Shown one piece after another: positions 30,880 through 42,579 of a stretch of DNA of 64,000 nt (position 1 is its first letter; each line of letters starts with the position of its first letter). Under the pieces are notes generated by a model that was not told the origin of the DNA, ran no database searches, and worked only from the letters and a program-made list of their open reading frames with translations. Both the position numbers and the translations under genes were made by a program. Source of the DNA: Gordionus sp. m RMFG-2023 (taxonomy: Eukaryota > Nematomorpha > Gordioida > Chordodea > Parachordodidae); NCBI RefSeq assembly GCF_954871325.1, contig NC_088775.1, positions 55,839,561 to 55,903,560 of the forward strand, read 5' to 3'.

Positions 30880-32780
30880 ATATAACTGAATTTGTCAAGC
30901 TGAATTTTACCAAATTTAGTAGCCATGACAGCGCCTACATAGGGAAATTGCTGAATTTCTTCAACACCAGCAAGATCTCCAACGGAGAAAAGGCCGCTTT
31001 ATTTCTCTGAAGTCTTCCTGATGACGAATTCAATAATATTGGGGCAATTTGCACTGAGGAAGACTTCCAAGACCCAATCGCCCTGCTTTGCAAATTAATT
31101 CAAGTTGCACTATCTATCGAAGACCGAGAACGATAAACTATCATTATTTTATGCTGCAACTCAAGGCAAGGATGAGACATTCTCGTCTTGGGTCACGCGT
31201 GTAGCACGACTCAACAAAGAATGTAAATTTAATGACATTCAGAGAATAATTGAGAAAGTGAGAGTATCTTCGTATTCCAAAGATGTCAGGAAAGCTGTCA
31301 AGAGCTTTATGACCATAGAAGACATTTACAATCTAGGTCTAGAAGAAGACACTGCGGACCCAAGTGGCATCAAGGGCGAGATAAAAATGTTACATTTGAA
31401 AGAATCACCTGGTGCACAAGAGGTTAATCACATGGGCAGAGTCAAAAATAGTTACGTAACAACAAAATCCATTCAGGACTCTCATGCACATGGTAAATCT
31501 CTTATCAAGCAACCCTAGTTCATCAATGACAATCGCCCCGCACAGTATTTCGATGAACGTTACGATTTACGCTGCGACTATTGATGTGACAAACGATTTG
31601 ATGAACGGATATACGCTACGATAACGACCGCGACAAACAATTCAACAGACGGCACAGCAACTTCCACGACAATCGTTTTGATCAAAGCTACGATAATTGT
31701 CACTATAACCGCAACCGTTTCGATAATCGCAACGATAACTACGTCGACGATCGATACAACAATAGCGGGTACAACGTCCATGGCAATCGCCACGACTCTC
31801 ATTGTGACCATCATCAAAGCCCTGATCGACGGGATGACTGCTATAGAGGTGATAACCGAACCAACTATTCCCGTCGTGGTCAGCACAGACACAACCCTCA
31901 AAATATTAATGGTTTTCCGAAATATTCGTCGAGGCCCAACCAGTACAAAAATGACAATAATACTTACAATAGATCTTCTGATTACAAAGATCGTGATTGT
32001 CAATTGAATACGAACCATGCTATGAACATCGAAGTAATAGATGATGACGACGACTCAAAAACACACTTTAAAGAATATAATCTGCAGAATTTGGAAGTGT
32101 ACAATATGGGGGTCAAGGATTCCACATATGACGCGTACAGTACAACGTGACAGTGAGCATCAACAACATACCAACATTGATGCAAGTTGACACCGGTACC
32201 AAGTACAGTATACTTTCGAAGCTGACAGCAAAGACTGTAGGTATAACCGCGATACGTAAGACGGACATGAGACTCACTGGTTATGACGGCAGCGCTATCA
32301 AGATATTAGGTCTTGCCAATGTGAAGGTTAACTATGAAGGAAACTCACATACACTGGAAGACATTGTAGTGTATTGTGAAAAGATCCCCCTGCTAGGACG
32401 TATGTGGCTCCACACCTTTAACAACATTTTAAAAACGTTCTTGGTGGGTAATGTAGAGAATGATCTCGAGATAATAATCTCGACAACAAAAAAAGACCTC
32501 GAATCAAATTACTCCTACAAACCCAAAATGGTCAGACAAGATAAATTCACTTGAAAACCGATGCTGTGCCTAAGATCATACCTTCAAGGAGAATTCCGTG
32601 CGCCAAGATCGATGCAACGACTCAGAAATTGGATTGCTGTCTGAAGCACGACAAAATAAACCTTGCTCGAAAGGAATCTAGATGTCCGATGCCATGCACA
32701 AGCGACCCGGTTTGGAAATTAGCTAGGGGTTGTCTTTACTTTACCAAGCCATCGTATGGGTGGCGTATTGCGTGGTGATC
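30880..32780 (+). pseudogene. gag-protease remains of fossil A
   Basis: The gag-like part (FYAATQGKDETFSSWVTRVA then RLNKECKF) is clearly related to B's gag (FNAAVQGKNESYINWVSRLC). The protease part (VDTGTKYSILSKLTAKTVGI then LTGYDGSAIKILGLANVKV and LLGRMW) parallels B's. The stretch between is Asn/Arg/Asp-rich, probably an RNA-binding nucleocapsid tail rather than zinc knuckles. Broken fossil. Confidence 0.75.
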
Positions 32781-32851
32781 ATGAATGTTAATGACGTTAC
32801 CACTCAACTTATCCAAGGAAATCATAAGCAGAATTTCTTTGGAGGGTGGAA

Positions 32852-33110
32852 TGTTGAATATGTTGATCGATGTTATTTTATTATTTATTTTGGCAATTGA
32901 TTTATTTTATATTATATCAATTTGTATTTAAATTTAATCGGTGAAAATTTTATATTAACATTTTTTTATACATCAATTTGTATTAGTCATTTTTTTTATT
33001 ATTGTTTTAATATATAAAGAGATAAAAAAATGTAATTGGTGGGAAAATAAAAATGTAATTTATCATATAAAAAATAAATGACAAAAATAAAATATATAAA
33101 TCATGATATT
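32852..33110 (+). repeat. 3' LTR of fossil A, left piece
   Basis: Matches 30448-30710. Interrupted by fossil B; the remaining 35 bases are at 37076-37110. Confidence 0.83.
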
Positions 33111-33498
33111 TACTCATGTATTTTATCTTAACTTTAAAAAATTGTTTTTTTACATCCTTAAGCTATTTATGGCGTAACTTAAAATATTTCAAATGTAATA
33201 AGAATTGTTTCTTTCTTTTTGTTAAAAACAACTTTTATATTTTAAAAAATCAATTTGCTTATAAACTAATATTAAATTTTATAAATCAATTTACTTAAAA
33301 AACGAATGTTCAATTTTATATTTTAACTTTAAAAAGATCAATTTATTATAAACTACATTAAATCAAATTGTCAATATATATAGGAAACTATTTTGAGTTA
33401 TGTGATCATAATTACATTTTTTAAATTTAAATATCAATAAATTGACTTAAAAATTATATTCTTGAAGTCTGCACCATTAGAGATCTTTAGAAATTTCA
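33111..33498 (+). repeat. 5' LTR of fossil B
   Basis: Direct repeat of 36673-37070; shared run from ACTCATGTATTTTATC to TTTAGAAATTTCA. Confidence 0.86.
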
Positions 33499-33621
33499 TG
33501 GTGGCAGCGTATCCTAAATTAAAATTTTCTAAAATATTAAATATAAATTAACTTCTTAAAATTTTTATAAAATCCAATACTATAAAATAGAAAAATTCAA
33601 GGATATTGTAAATTATAAATT

Positions 33622-36479
33622 ATGAAACAGACCTCAAATAATAACGTTAATATTAATATTGAATTTCCAACATACACAGGTAATGGCGATGTTTTTCTAA
33701 GTCGTTTCGAAGACATATTCAACGATGCTCAGATCTCTGATATCGAAAAGGCAGGATCCTTCACAAGTAGACTACCCGACGAAGAATACATCAAGCTCAA
33801 ATCAATATGTTCACCTATCGATTTCATCAATCCATCGATATTGATTGAAAAATTTAGGTTATTACACCCGAGGAAATCTACAAGTTCGAAATTATTATTA
33901 TTCAATGCAGCTGTACAAGGTAAAAATGAAAGTTACATCAATTGGGTAAGTAGATTATGTATTTTACAAAATGAATGTTCGTTAAGCGATAGTAGAGTCA
34001 TTGAAAAAGTAAAAATTTTATCAAATAGCAGTAGTATCAGGCAGAAAATTACGTTGAAAGAGAATATTACGTTAGCAGAAGTCTTTAGTTTAAGAGATGA
34101 TTTTGAGGAGACAGAATTAAAAGAAAATATAATAGCTAAAGTTGAAAACATTTCTTTAAGTGACTGAAGAAGAAACAAGCGTAAAACATTTGGAAAGACA
34201 AATAGGCATGAAAGTTGAAGGAAACAAACAGGTGGTCAGATACGACGATAGACATAATCCACGATCGAATAACGATAACAGACAACTATGGACTACGAGA
34301 AACAACAACTTTCAAAGAAATAATTATCAGGGAAATAATTACAACCCTAGATATCAGAATTATAACGCGAATTATTACAACAACGTCAGAGCAAACTCTC
34401 CAGGATCGTACAATAATTCTTCGAAATATGATAATAGAGCTAGTTATAATAAAAATGACTATAATAATAATAGATTTAATAATGATTATAATTACAGATA
34501 TAACAGACATTATAACGATTCAAGATGCATTCAAAGATATAACGATAATCATAATATTGGAAATCGAGGAACAAATCAAGTATGCAATTGTAAATATCAT
34601 AACAACGACAATAATCAATCACGATATACAAATAAAGTAAACACTGTAAATATAGAAGAGATAAAAGAAGATGATAATGACAAACTAGAAAGAAAAGAAT
34701 ATAATTTATACAATTTAGACATAAACAATATGGATACCGATAATAATTACACAGCTAACGATGCTTATAAGGTCACGGTATATTTGAACGACATGCCTAT
34801 TTTAATGCAGATTGATACCGGATCGAAGTTTAGTATTCTACCGATTCATATCGCGAAAAAGATTGGAGTAAAAATCTTAAATAAATCAGATATTAAATTA
34901 ACTGGATATGATGGAAACACAATAAATGTATTGGGAACTACCAAAGTCAAGGCAAAATTCGAGGACAAAAGTCAAATCTTAACTGCTTATGTAGTCCAGA
35001 GTGATAAGATTGCACTATTAGGAAGGACTTGGATAACAGTTTTTGGGAATATACTAGATAAATTTGTGAATATTGTCGAGGATGATTATGATAATACCAT
35101 ACAAGAATTAATAGAGCAATGTAATTTTGTAAATATAATCGAGGAAAATAGAAAAGTAGATAGTAAAAATTATGAAGGTACATATTACAATAAAAAGTAT
35201 GAAAATTATAATTATAAATATCATAATAAAAAAAACTTGAATAAAATTGAATTATGTAACTTAATACCAAATGTTAAAAAAGAAATTAATTCTTATAAAT
35301 TAGAAGAAATAAATCATTTGATAACAATTGGAGAAATAATAGTTATTAAAAACAATAATGAAATAAAAATTGAAGAAAATAATAAAATAAAATTTTTTAT
35401 AATTAATAAAAAATTTAAAAAACTATGGAAAAGAAAATTAAAACAAGGGTGATTAAATGTCGCGATGTTGAAAGAGAGATTAGGAGTACGATATGGAGAT
35501 CATATGTTGAAAATGGAAGGAGAAAGAGAAATTTTGTTATAAAGAACAAGTTAAAGAGAAATTATGATATAAAAAAAGTGTTTAAATTGAAAAATAAATT
35601 AGTAAAATTTAAAAAATAAAAATAATTAAATAATAAATAAAAAAAAAATTATTATTATATAAAATGAAACAATTCCAAATATTCTATTATGATTCTTATT
35701 CTTATGAATCATTCTGATAAATTATTTATTCCATTATCATTTCAATTATTCCAAAATTATTTTATTTGAGATATATTGATCATAATATATATTTAAAAAC
35801 ATTGATAAAAATGATAATAAATAACGAGATGAACAAGCTAGTGTGAAGATGATGTTCAAGCGAATTATAAGATGATAAGGATAACAAGCAAAAATCAATG
35901 AAAATGAATAAAAGGAATATGGAAAATAATAATAAAATAGACGTAGACATAGCTCTAGAAAAGTTTCTTTTTAATTATCGTAATACACCCAACGCAACGA
36001 ACAACAAAATACCAAGAGAAGTAATGTTCTCCAGAATGATTAGGACAAAATGGGAGTTGATAAAACCGAGGGATGAAAGAGATCATATACTAAATCGCAA
36101 GATATCAATAGATAGGGATATAGAAATAGGAGACAGCATATGGTATAAAACTTTTAAGGATAATAATTGGGAAAAAGGTACAATAATGCGCAAAAACGGA
36201 AATTTGTTGTATGAGATAGATATTGGGAACAAAATTATAAAAAGACACTTGGACCAAATAAAAAAAAGATCAACTAATGTTGAACCTTCTTCTAATGGTG
36301 CAACAGTTTTTAAAGCGAATGTTAATAATAATGCATCACCTTATACATTGAATTTTAGAAGGGGAGGTGATGAACCAAGAAACCAAAATATACAAGTGAA
36401 TGATCAGAATCGCAACGTTCAAAGACCAGTTAGAAATAGTGTGTTGCCTAGAAAATTTGAAAATTTTATAATGAATTAA
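33622..36479 (+). pseudogene. gag, protease and integrase-tail remains of fossil B
   Basis: 33622-34170: gag-like (EFPTYTGNGDVFLSRFEDIF). 34160-34720: strongly Asn/Tyr/Arg-rich, likely RNA-binding. 34760-35090: aspartic protease with IDTGSKF, KLTGYDGNTINVLG and LLGRTW. 35898-36300: integrase C-terminal segment (FLFNYRNTPNATNNKIPREV then MFSRMIRTKWELIKP, SIWYKTFKDNNWEKGTI, KRHLDQIKKR). Related to fossil A. It could only move with enzymes supplied from elsewhere. Confidence 0.82.
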
Positions 36480-36672
36480 ATTTGATAATAAATTTTTTTT
36501 CTCTTCCTTATATTAAAACAAAATTAGTTTTTTTTGTGTGTGGAACTAAATTGATAAAACGTACAACAAAAAAAGATCAACGAAGGGGTTAACGAACAAG
36601 AATGACAAACGACAAAAATTATAGACAGAGGGCAAATAAGAAATAAAAAAAAAAGTGTGAAATGTTAAACAG

Positions 36673-37070
36673 TGACACTCATGTATTTTATCTTAACTTT
36701 AAAAAATTGTTTTTTTTACATCCTTAAGCTATTTATGGCGTAACTTAAAATATTTCAAATGTAATAAGAATTGTTCTTTCTTTTTGTTAAAAACAACTTT
36801 TATATTTTAAAAAATTAATTTGCTTATAAACTAATATTAAATTTTATATTTTATAAATCAATTTACTTAAAAAACGAATGTTCAATTTTATATTTTAACT
36901 TTAAAAAGATCAATTTATTATAAACTACATTAAATTAAATTGTCAATATATATAGGAAACTATTTTGAGTTATGCGATCATAATTATATTTTTTAAATTT
37001 AAATATCAATAAATTGACTTAAAAATTATATTCTTGAAGTCTGCACCATTAGAGATCTTTAGAAATTTCA
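36673..37070 (+). repeat. 3' LTR of fossil B
   Basis: Direct repeat of 33111-33498; starts TGACACTCATG and ends AATTTCA. Confidence 0.86.
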
Positions 37071-37115
37071 ATATTATTACTTAATGGAAAAACTCTATTT
37101 AATTCCAACAAGTTT

Positions 37116-37989
37116 TTATGCATATTTCTTTTTATTTATCCTATTTTAAGCATATTATAAATAAATATATAGAATAAAGATATCTTTTTTAATCATACCA
37201 TTTTTATATACATTTCATTACAACACTATGTAATCACACCAATTATTATGTTTACTTTAGATTAATTTGTATTGCTTGTACAATTTTTCCCAAATTCTAA
37301 AAATAAATTTGGAAATTTTTTTAAAATCTGAATTAATCCTTTTTTTAAATCATCAACTCAAAAATGGCTATTTTAAAAATTTAGTATATAACATGAATAT
37401 CATTTTTTTAAATAAAAAAAATTGCCATCAATTAAGTTTTAATAAAATGTTAAAATTCATAATGAATATTTTAATGGCAAAAATTTTGCCAAAATACATA
37501 ATTTGACCAGTTTGAAGTAATTCTAGAAACATAAGAAAATCACAAGAAGTCTTTTAGAAATTGGTATAAATATTTCCCAAATGGTTCATAAGTTTTTAAA
37601 ATTATATTAATTTAGGTAAATTAATTAAGAAGATTATGGGAGCTCATTAAGAGTAATTTATTTTTCTAAACTCTCTTTATTAAAAAAAAATATCAAAAGA
37701 TATAATTTATAAATTTCAACATAAATTCAATAAAAAAATTTATATAAAAAATGAGCAATTGTTTGTAGATTTGAAGCTTGCTAGGGATTGTTGTGTGTCA
37801 ATTTTATAGAATAAGTCATCACAAGGTAAGAACTTTAATGTTTCCAAGTAACCTTTAAAATAAGACAAAAATGTATTTCTTTATATTTATTTATAAATAC
37901 TTGGAGTGACCAAAATTTAAAAAAATGATATATAACATTACTGAAAAGATGGCAATAAATTCTGAGGTAATTGAGATTCGTTTACTATA
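37116..37989. other. A+T-rich stretch without recognised gene
   Basis: A short open frame at 37267-37506 is Lys/Asn/Phe-rich and looks like chance reading of A+T-rich DNA. Confidence 0.3.
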
Positions 37990-39453
37990 TTATTTATTAG
38001 TGTTATAAACGAATGCGTTTAAATGAACGCGTTTGTGAACGAAGTTCGTTTTTTTGAAAAAAATGATGAACGGCGTTCCTTTTATTTTTGACAAACTTTG
38101 AACGTGAACGCGTTCCTTTTTTATGACGAACGCGTTCGAATTTAACGTTCGTTCAATTTTAAAAATATTTTTATTTTTATTTATTTGAAAAATTTAATAT
38201 TTCCGAAATTTTTTTTAAAATGTATTATCTATATTTTTTAATCGGCTGTGTATTTCCTTTTCACATTTCAATTTTTTTAACATATAGTTTATGAATTTAA
38301 ATGTTTTTGTTTATATTTTAATTTAATAGATTAGCATAAGCATGGATATTATTATTTAATCCTCTTCATCTGATTCTGAAAATCCAAAATCAGATAAATC
38401 ATCATTACTATGTCCAAATATGATAAATGTTTTACATTAACATCCTATATTGAAGGAACTAATCCAATGCTTACCAAGTGTAAAATGTGGCCAAAAAGTA
38501 TTATATTGTCAAAATCTTCAGGTTCCAATTTAAGACATTTGATTTTAATATTAATTTTTTGATTTTATATTATATAACTAAGTTAAATCATTAAATTTGA
38601 AGAAATAATGCATTTGGGATATTTGACCCCAACAATAGCGATATTTTTTATTAAATTAAAAAAATTAGTGGCATCAAATATGGTCAACCATTAATAGACG
38701 CCGTATTAAATGGGATTAATAAAAGGTATTAAACCTATCACTCTCAATTATTACAAATATTTTATTTTTTTAAAGATTTGAACATATATATAAGGATCAA
38801 TATCTTCTTTCTGCAATTATACATCCAGCATTTAATCTTCAATGGCCTTAAATAAAACTTCCACAGAACGAACATATTATAAACTTATAGCGTTATTGAA
38901 AAAAATGCTTTGAAAACCCTAGAGAACTGTTAATTTCGAGATATCCTTTTTTTTTGTCGAGAGTAGAGAATAGATTGGAGGAGGATAACTTATCTCAATT
39001 TTTTGAAATAACAAAACAATATGTTTTTAATTAATTTTCCACGTTAAAAGAGCTGTTTATTAAGTATAATACCGCAATCCCCTCATCTGCCCCTGTAGAG
39101 CGTGTTTTTAGGCTAATGTCGAATTCTGCCAACTGTTCCTCTCTATCAGATAAATATATTGAAAACAATTGTTATTAAAATTTAATAATAAAAATTTTTT
39201 ATAAATAAAAATATCTTTTTATTCGCTATATTATATTATTATATTTTTTTTATAATTATATTATCAAAATAAAACTATATTATTTTTTAACATGGCTAAA
39301 ATATATTGTATTAAAAAATATAAGTTTATTTATATTAAATTAAATTTAAAAAAAATTTATCTTAAAATTTTGAACGGTTTTATGAAGTTGAACGCGTTCC
39401 TTTTTTTTTGAACATGAACTTTTTTTAGAAATTTTTACATCACTATTATTTAT
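37990..39453 (+). mobile_element. hAT element with AACGCGTTC ends, internally deleted, perfect 8-bp duplication
   Basis: 37998-39445 starts TAGTGTTATAAACGAATGCG and ends ...TTTTTACATCACTA, flanked by TTATTTAT on both sides (37990-37997, 39446-39453). GAACGCGTTC and GAACGAAGTTCG words fill about 130 bp of the left end; the right end has fewer. About 39,040-39,180 encodes LFIKYNTAIPSSAPVERVFR, the C-terminal dimerisation motif of hAT transposases. The rest of the transposase is missing or unreadable. Confidence 0.85.
39040..39180 (+). pseudogene. hAT transposase C-terminal dimerisation remnant
   Basis: LFIKYNTAIPSSAPVERVFR followed by LMSNSANCSSLSDKYIENNC. The pattern YNxxxPSSAPVERxFS is the hAT dimerisation region carrying the catalytic Glu. 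Only this end survives. Confidence 0.75.
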
Positions 39454-39454
39454 A

Positions 39455-39577
39455 CATCCATTTTCTTGACCACTTCGTAACTTTTTATCGATTCGGAATA
39501 TGCGTATAAATAAGAAAAAATATCGCTTTTATTTTTTGCTAATACGCCATTTGGCATAAGTCTATCATCTCCCGAGA
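39455..39577 (-). pseudogene. Repeat copy encoding DRLMPNGVLAKNKS-like peptide
   Basis: Reverse-complement match to 29,256-29,375. It lies exactly between the target duplication of the hAT element on its left and the tip of another hAT MITE on its right. Most differences from its partner leave the amino acid the same or similar. Confidence 0.45.
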
Positions 39578-39960
39578 TAGTAGCGTAGCCACGGATATTT
39601 TTGGGGTTTAGACCCCCCCCCCCAACACTAAACCCAAAAAAATGCAAATTATAGCTAATAAAGTTCAAAAATTACTTTATATTTAAATAAATATCTTAAC
39701 AAATATATTTTTAGAAATTTAGTATAATATCAATCTGAGCATTAAAATTATTTTTTGTGGAAGGATATTCTATTAATATGAAATTTAAATTAATTATAAA
39801 GTAAGTTCTTTGATAATTATCTTCATTATAATTTGATATCATTAATACTAGAGCCTGATTTGGCCCTATTTTTTAAAAGGGTCCGATTAAGATAGCCAAA
39901 ATAATATTATGTAAGCGAAATTTGCTAAATAGAGGTCCAAACCTTGTTACAATCATTGAG
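39578..39960. repeat. Truncated hAT MITE of the GTGGCGTAGC family
   Basis: TAGTAGCGTAGCCACGGATA, then GGGGTTTAGACCCC plus a C-run, matches the left end of 47784-48174. An internal TGTGGAAGGATATTCTATTA block matches about 47,930. The right tip is missing. Confidence 0.6.
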
Positions 39961-40679
39961 CAAAATTTCCAAGTTATTTCTTGTCTAAGACAAGGTTTTA
40001 AAATATTAATATAAAATAAGATAACGCATAATACATTTGATGTTTATATTTTTTTAAATAATACTATTGTAGCATATATATATATATAATTTGGACTACT
40101 TGTAATTCTTTATTGCAATCAAAGAAGCCATTTATACATATTATTTTAATCATCTTTATCCGATAACAACATAATAAAATACAATCAAAAACATCCAATA
40201 TAAACAACCCCATCCATTCCATAATCCCCAGCAATCATTCTCGAGCTTTAATCCATCTCCAAAACCATATGATGTGGATTCATTATTTTTGTCTGTCAAT
40301 CCCAGTGTTCGGAAGCTAATCACGTAAACTACTAGTGAATACAATCATAATGATATATTTGGTTTATTTTTTTTGCTACATTTTTATCATTAAAATCATT
40401 AACTAAAGATAAATATAAAATATAACTGTAATACTACTAATTATTCAAAATTATACTAAGTATTATGACTACCACCAGAAAGGTACAAAAGTAAAAATAG
40501 TAATTTGCCATTTTATCATTTATATTACGACGAAATTTCAAAACATAAACCTTAATTTATACTATGGTTTTAATTATACCATAATTTATACATTACTAAA
40601 TGCTTCGGCTATAAGATCTCTCGACCCAGTCTGTATTCCACTAAAATAGCAGGTGGTCATCTTCCAGACCTAACGAGTC
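39961..40679. other. Region with an unclear small ORF
   Basis: A minus-strand frame at 40156-40344 (62 codons) is less A+T-rich than its surroundings and ends in GWGCLYWMFLIVFYYVVIG, which could be a membrane segment. No family recognised and no partner exons seen. It may be chance. Confidence 0.25.
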
Positions 40680-41112
40680 AGATGATTGTTTGATATTTTC
40701 GGAAGGTCGCTCTTTTTCCTCCTATCAAATCTATAATCTCATCAAAGAGCATCAATATTCGCTTGCCTTGTTGATTGATCTCCCACCGGAACATCAATAT
40801 CGACGGATCTTCTACCGGAATATTCTTATCGAGTCTATATATTTGATCTTTCACCTGAGTATCAACACTGGCAGATCTCATTATCGATTTCGTTGTATGC
40901 TTGATTTCCCACAGGAATATTTCGACGGATCTCCTATCGGAGTATTGTTATCAAGTTCATTGTATGCTTGATCTCCCATCAGAATGCCAACCTCGAATCT
41001 ATCACCCATCGGAGTATTGTTATCAAGTTATTACATGCTTTTTCTCCCATCGGAGTATCAACCTTGATGGATAACCCACCGGAGTATGGTTATCGAGTCC
41101 ATTGTAGATTAG
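40680..41112. repeat. Minisatellite with TCCCATCGGAGTATTGTTATC unit, about 70-bp higher-order period
   Basis: The word CCCA(T/C)CGGAGTAT recurs about eight times with GTTATCAAGTTCATTGTATG and TTGATCTC between. Long (about 43) and short (about 26) subunits alternate. G+C is clearly higher than around it. Confidence 0.72.
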
Positions 41113-41268
41113 TTGACATTGTGCCTAAATGGCCCATGAGGTCACCGTTATCCTAGAATGGCCAAGAGATCCCTATCATCCCTGGATGGTCCACGAGGCC
41201 ACTTTTATCCGTACTGTCCAACAGATCGTTATTATCTTTGGATGGCCCATGAGATAATCCATATCCCT
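41113..41268. repeat. Second minisatellite, GATGGCCCATGAGGTCACC unit of about 30 bp
   Basis: Five degenerate copies of (A/G)ATGGCCCATGAGGTCAC...TTATC follow directly on the first array. Confidence 0.7.
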
Positions 41269-41271
41269 ACA

Positions 41272-41752
41272 CAGGGGCTTCGCTAGCTTTTACAATTTCA
41301 GGGGGCTCAACTAAAAAAATTTATGGGGTAATTTGCGGGCCGGTTTTATATTAATATAATATATTTTTAAAATTTGCTAAATCTGAACAATTATTCTGAA
41401 ATTTATATTTTGTTATTTATTATATGCTTACAATATAAACTAGCTAGCATATAAATAATTAAAACAATACATGATATTTCTTAAAATAATATTTTTTAAT
41501 ACAAAATCTATTTATTACAGAATAAAATATTTCGATTGCTGGTATAAAAAAATTTACGTCTAAAGAATTACAAGTTATAAAAAAGGTTAATTAATTCATA
41601 CATATGCCTCAGTTGATAATGGTTTTAAAAAACCACATAATATAATATAATTCTTAGCAACTTACATTGATAAAAGATCATGAAATATAACTCACTGTTA
41701 CCATTTTAGACAATGTATTACAGAATGGACTAATAAGGAAAAATTTATAGGT
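41272..41752. repeat. hAT-like left end (CAGGGGCTTCGCTAG)
   Basis: CAGGGGCTTCGCTAGCTTTT then CAGGGGGCTC resembles the reverse complement of the right end at 49671 (CTAGTGACGCCACTG, CAGGGGGCTCGAGCCCC). The two may be the ends of one 8.4-kb composite, but no target duplication supports it. Confidence 0.4.
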
Positions 41753-41958
41753 CTAACCAAATCAACAATTCTTGAAGAAGAGAATGAGCTTCCTCTTATA
41801 TGTATGACATGATGGAAGCTTAAGTAATCAAGAAAATTATTGTTAGATATTAAATTTCTTAAAGATTATCTTCCATTTTTAATGAAATATAAACGACTAC
41901 ACAGTTGATTATTTTTCCTATTCTAAATATGCAATCATATGCTCTCAGTAGCTGTAGT
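41753..41958. repeat. Duplicated unit, copy 1, block A
   Basis: Matches 48181-48416, starting CTAACCAAATCAACAATTCT and ending TATGCTCTCAG(T/A)AGCT. About 80-85 % alike with gaps. Confidence 0.75.
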
Positions 41959-42504
41959 TTTTAACGTTGTGCCGTATTACTCTGATTGAATTAATATATA
42001 ACTCTACACGGAAATAATATGCGCTCAGCAAACTTTATTATTAAAATAATATAGCAAAGTAATCAAATACAAAATTTACAACCAAAAAAATACCAATTAT
42101 AAATTTACAATTTTGCATCCCTTTTATAGGGAAGCGAATAATAATTAAAAAAATAATTAAAAATTAACAATCTAAAAATATCTTCTTTTACAATTATAAA
42201 GCACCTACTCATGCTTCAAATTTAAATTATAAGATAAAAATACATTTTTAGAAATTATAAATTATCGTATCATAATGACTTTACGATAATCAAATTTTAT
42301 AAATCTAAAAATAAAAGGTTAACGCGATTAAAATAAAATTAAATAAAAATCATCATGACTTACTAAAACAAACTTTTACAAATCTAAAAATATAATTCAA
42401 TATTTTTATTCAATTACGACAGTAGTAATTGTTGTGATGTATTATTTAGATTAAAGATCTTGTGTATATAAATTTAAATATTTACGGAAAATAGTTTTTT
42501 TTCT
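41959..42504. other. Sequence inserted between blocks A and B, first part
   Basis: A+T-rich, no gene seen. It is absent from copy 2 of the duplicated unit. Confidence 0.4.
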
Positions 42505-42579
42505 ATAAAGTTGAATATGTAGAGTTCATGTAAAATTTGAATATGTATATAGTTAATAATACGACGAGTATTATATTAT

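Larger units (their letters stand above)
33106..37075 (+). mobile_element. Gypsy-type LTR element fossil B, nested
   Basis: LTRs 33111-33498 and 36673-37070 are nearly identical, flanked by the 5-bp duplication ATATT (33106-33110, 37071-37075). The primer-binding site is TGGTGGCAGCG at 33499. Coding remains: gag (33622-34170), an Asn/Tyr/Arg-rich nucleocapsid-like part, protease (IDTGSKFSIL) and the C-terminal part of integrase. No reverse transcriptase or RNase H domain is recognisable. Young by LTR similarity, broken. Confidence 0.88.
30443..37115 (+). mobile_element. Gypsy-type LTR element fossil A, with fossil B nested in its 3' LTR
   Basis: LTRs 30448-30749 and 32852-33110 plus 37076-37110 match. 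The element is flanked by AGTTT (30443-30447, 37111-37115). A primer-binding-like TGGAGGCTAATC follows the 5' LTR, and a GGAGGGTGGA purine tract precedes the 3' LTR. Inside are gag-like remains (about 30880-31520), a low-complexity Asn/Arg/Asp/Tyr-rich stretch, a protease (MQVDTGTKYSIL, about 32150-32550) and a short pol remnant. It is older than B, which sits inside it, and has several breaks. Confidence 0.85.

Noticed and set aside
31578-32018. Open frames of 146 and 109 codons on both strands rich in Ile, Val and Thr
   Set aside because: They are out-of-frame readings of the Asn/Arg/Asp-coding low-complexity part of LTR fossil A.
34215-34640. 141-codon plus-strand frame and 74-codon minus-strand frame rich in Ile and Thr
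   Set aside because: They overlap the Asn/Tyr/Arg-rich gag tail of fossil B in other frames; composition artefact.
40156-40344. Small membrane protein gene
   Set aside because: Only one hydrophobic stretch, no recognised family, no supporting exons; may be chance.
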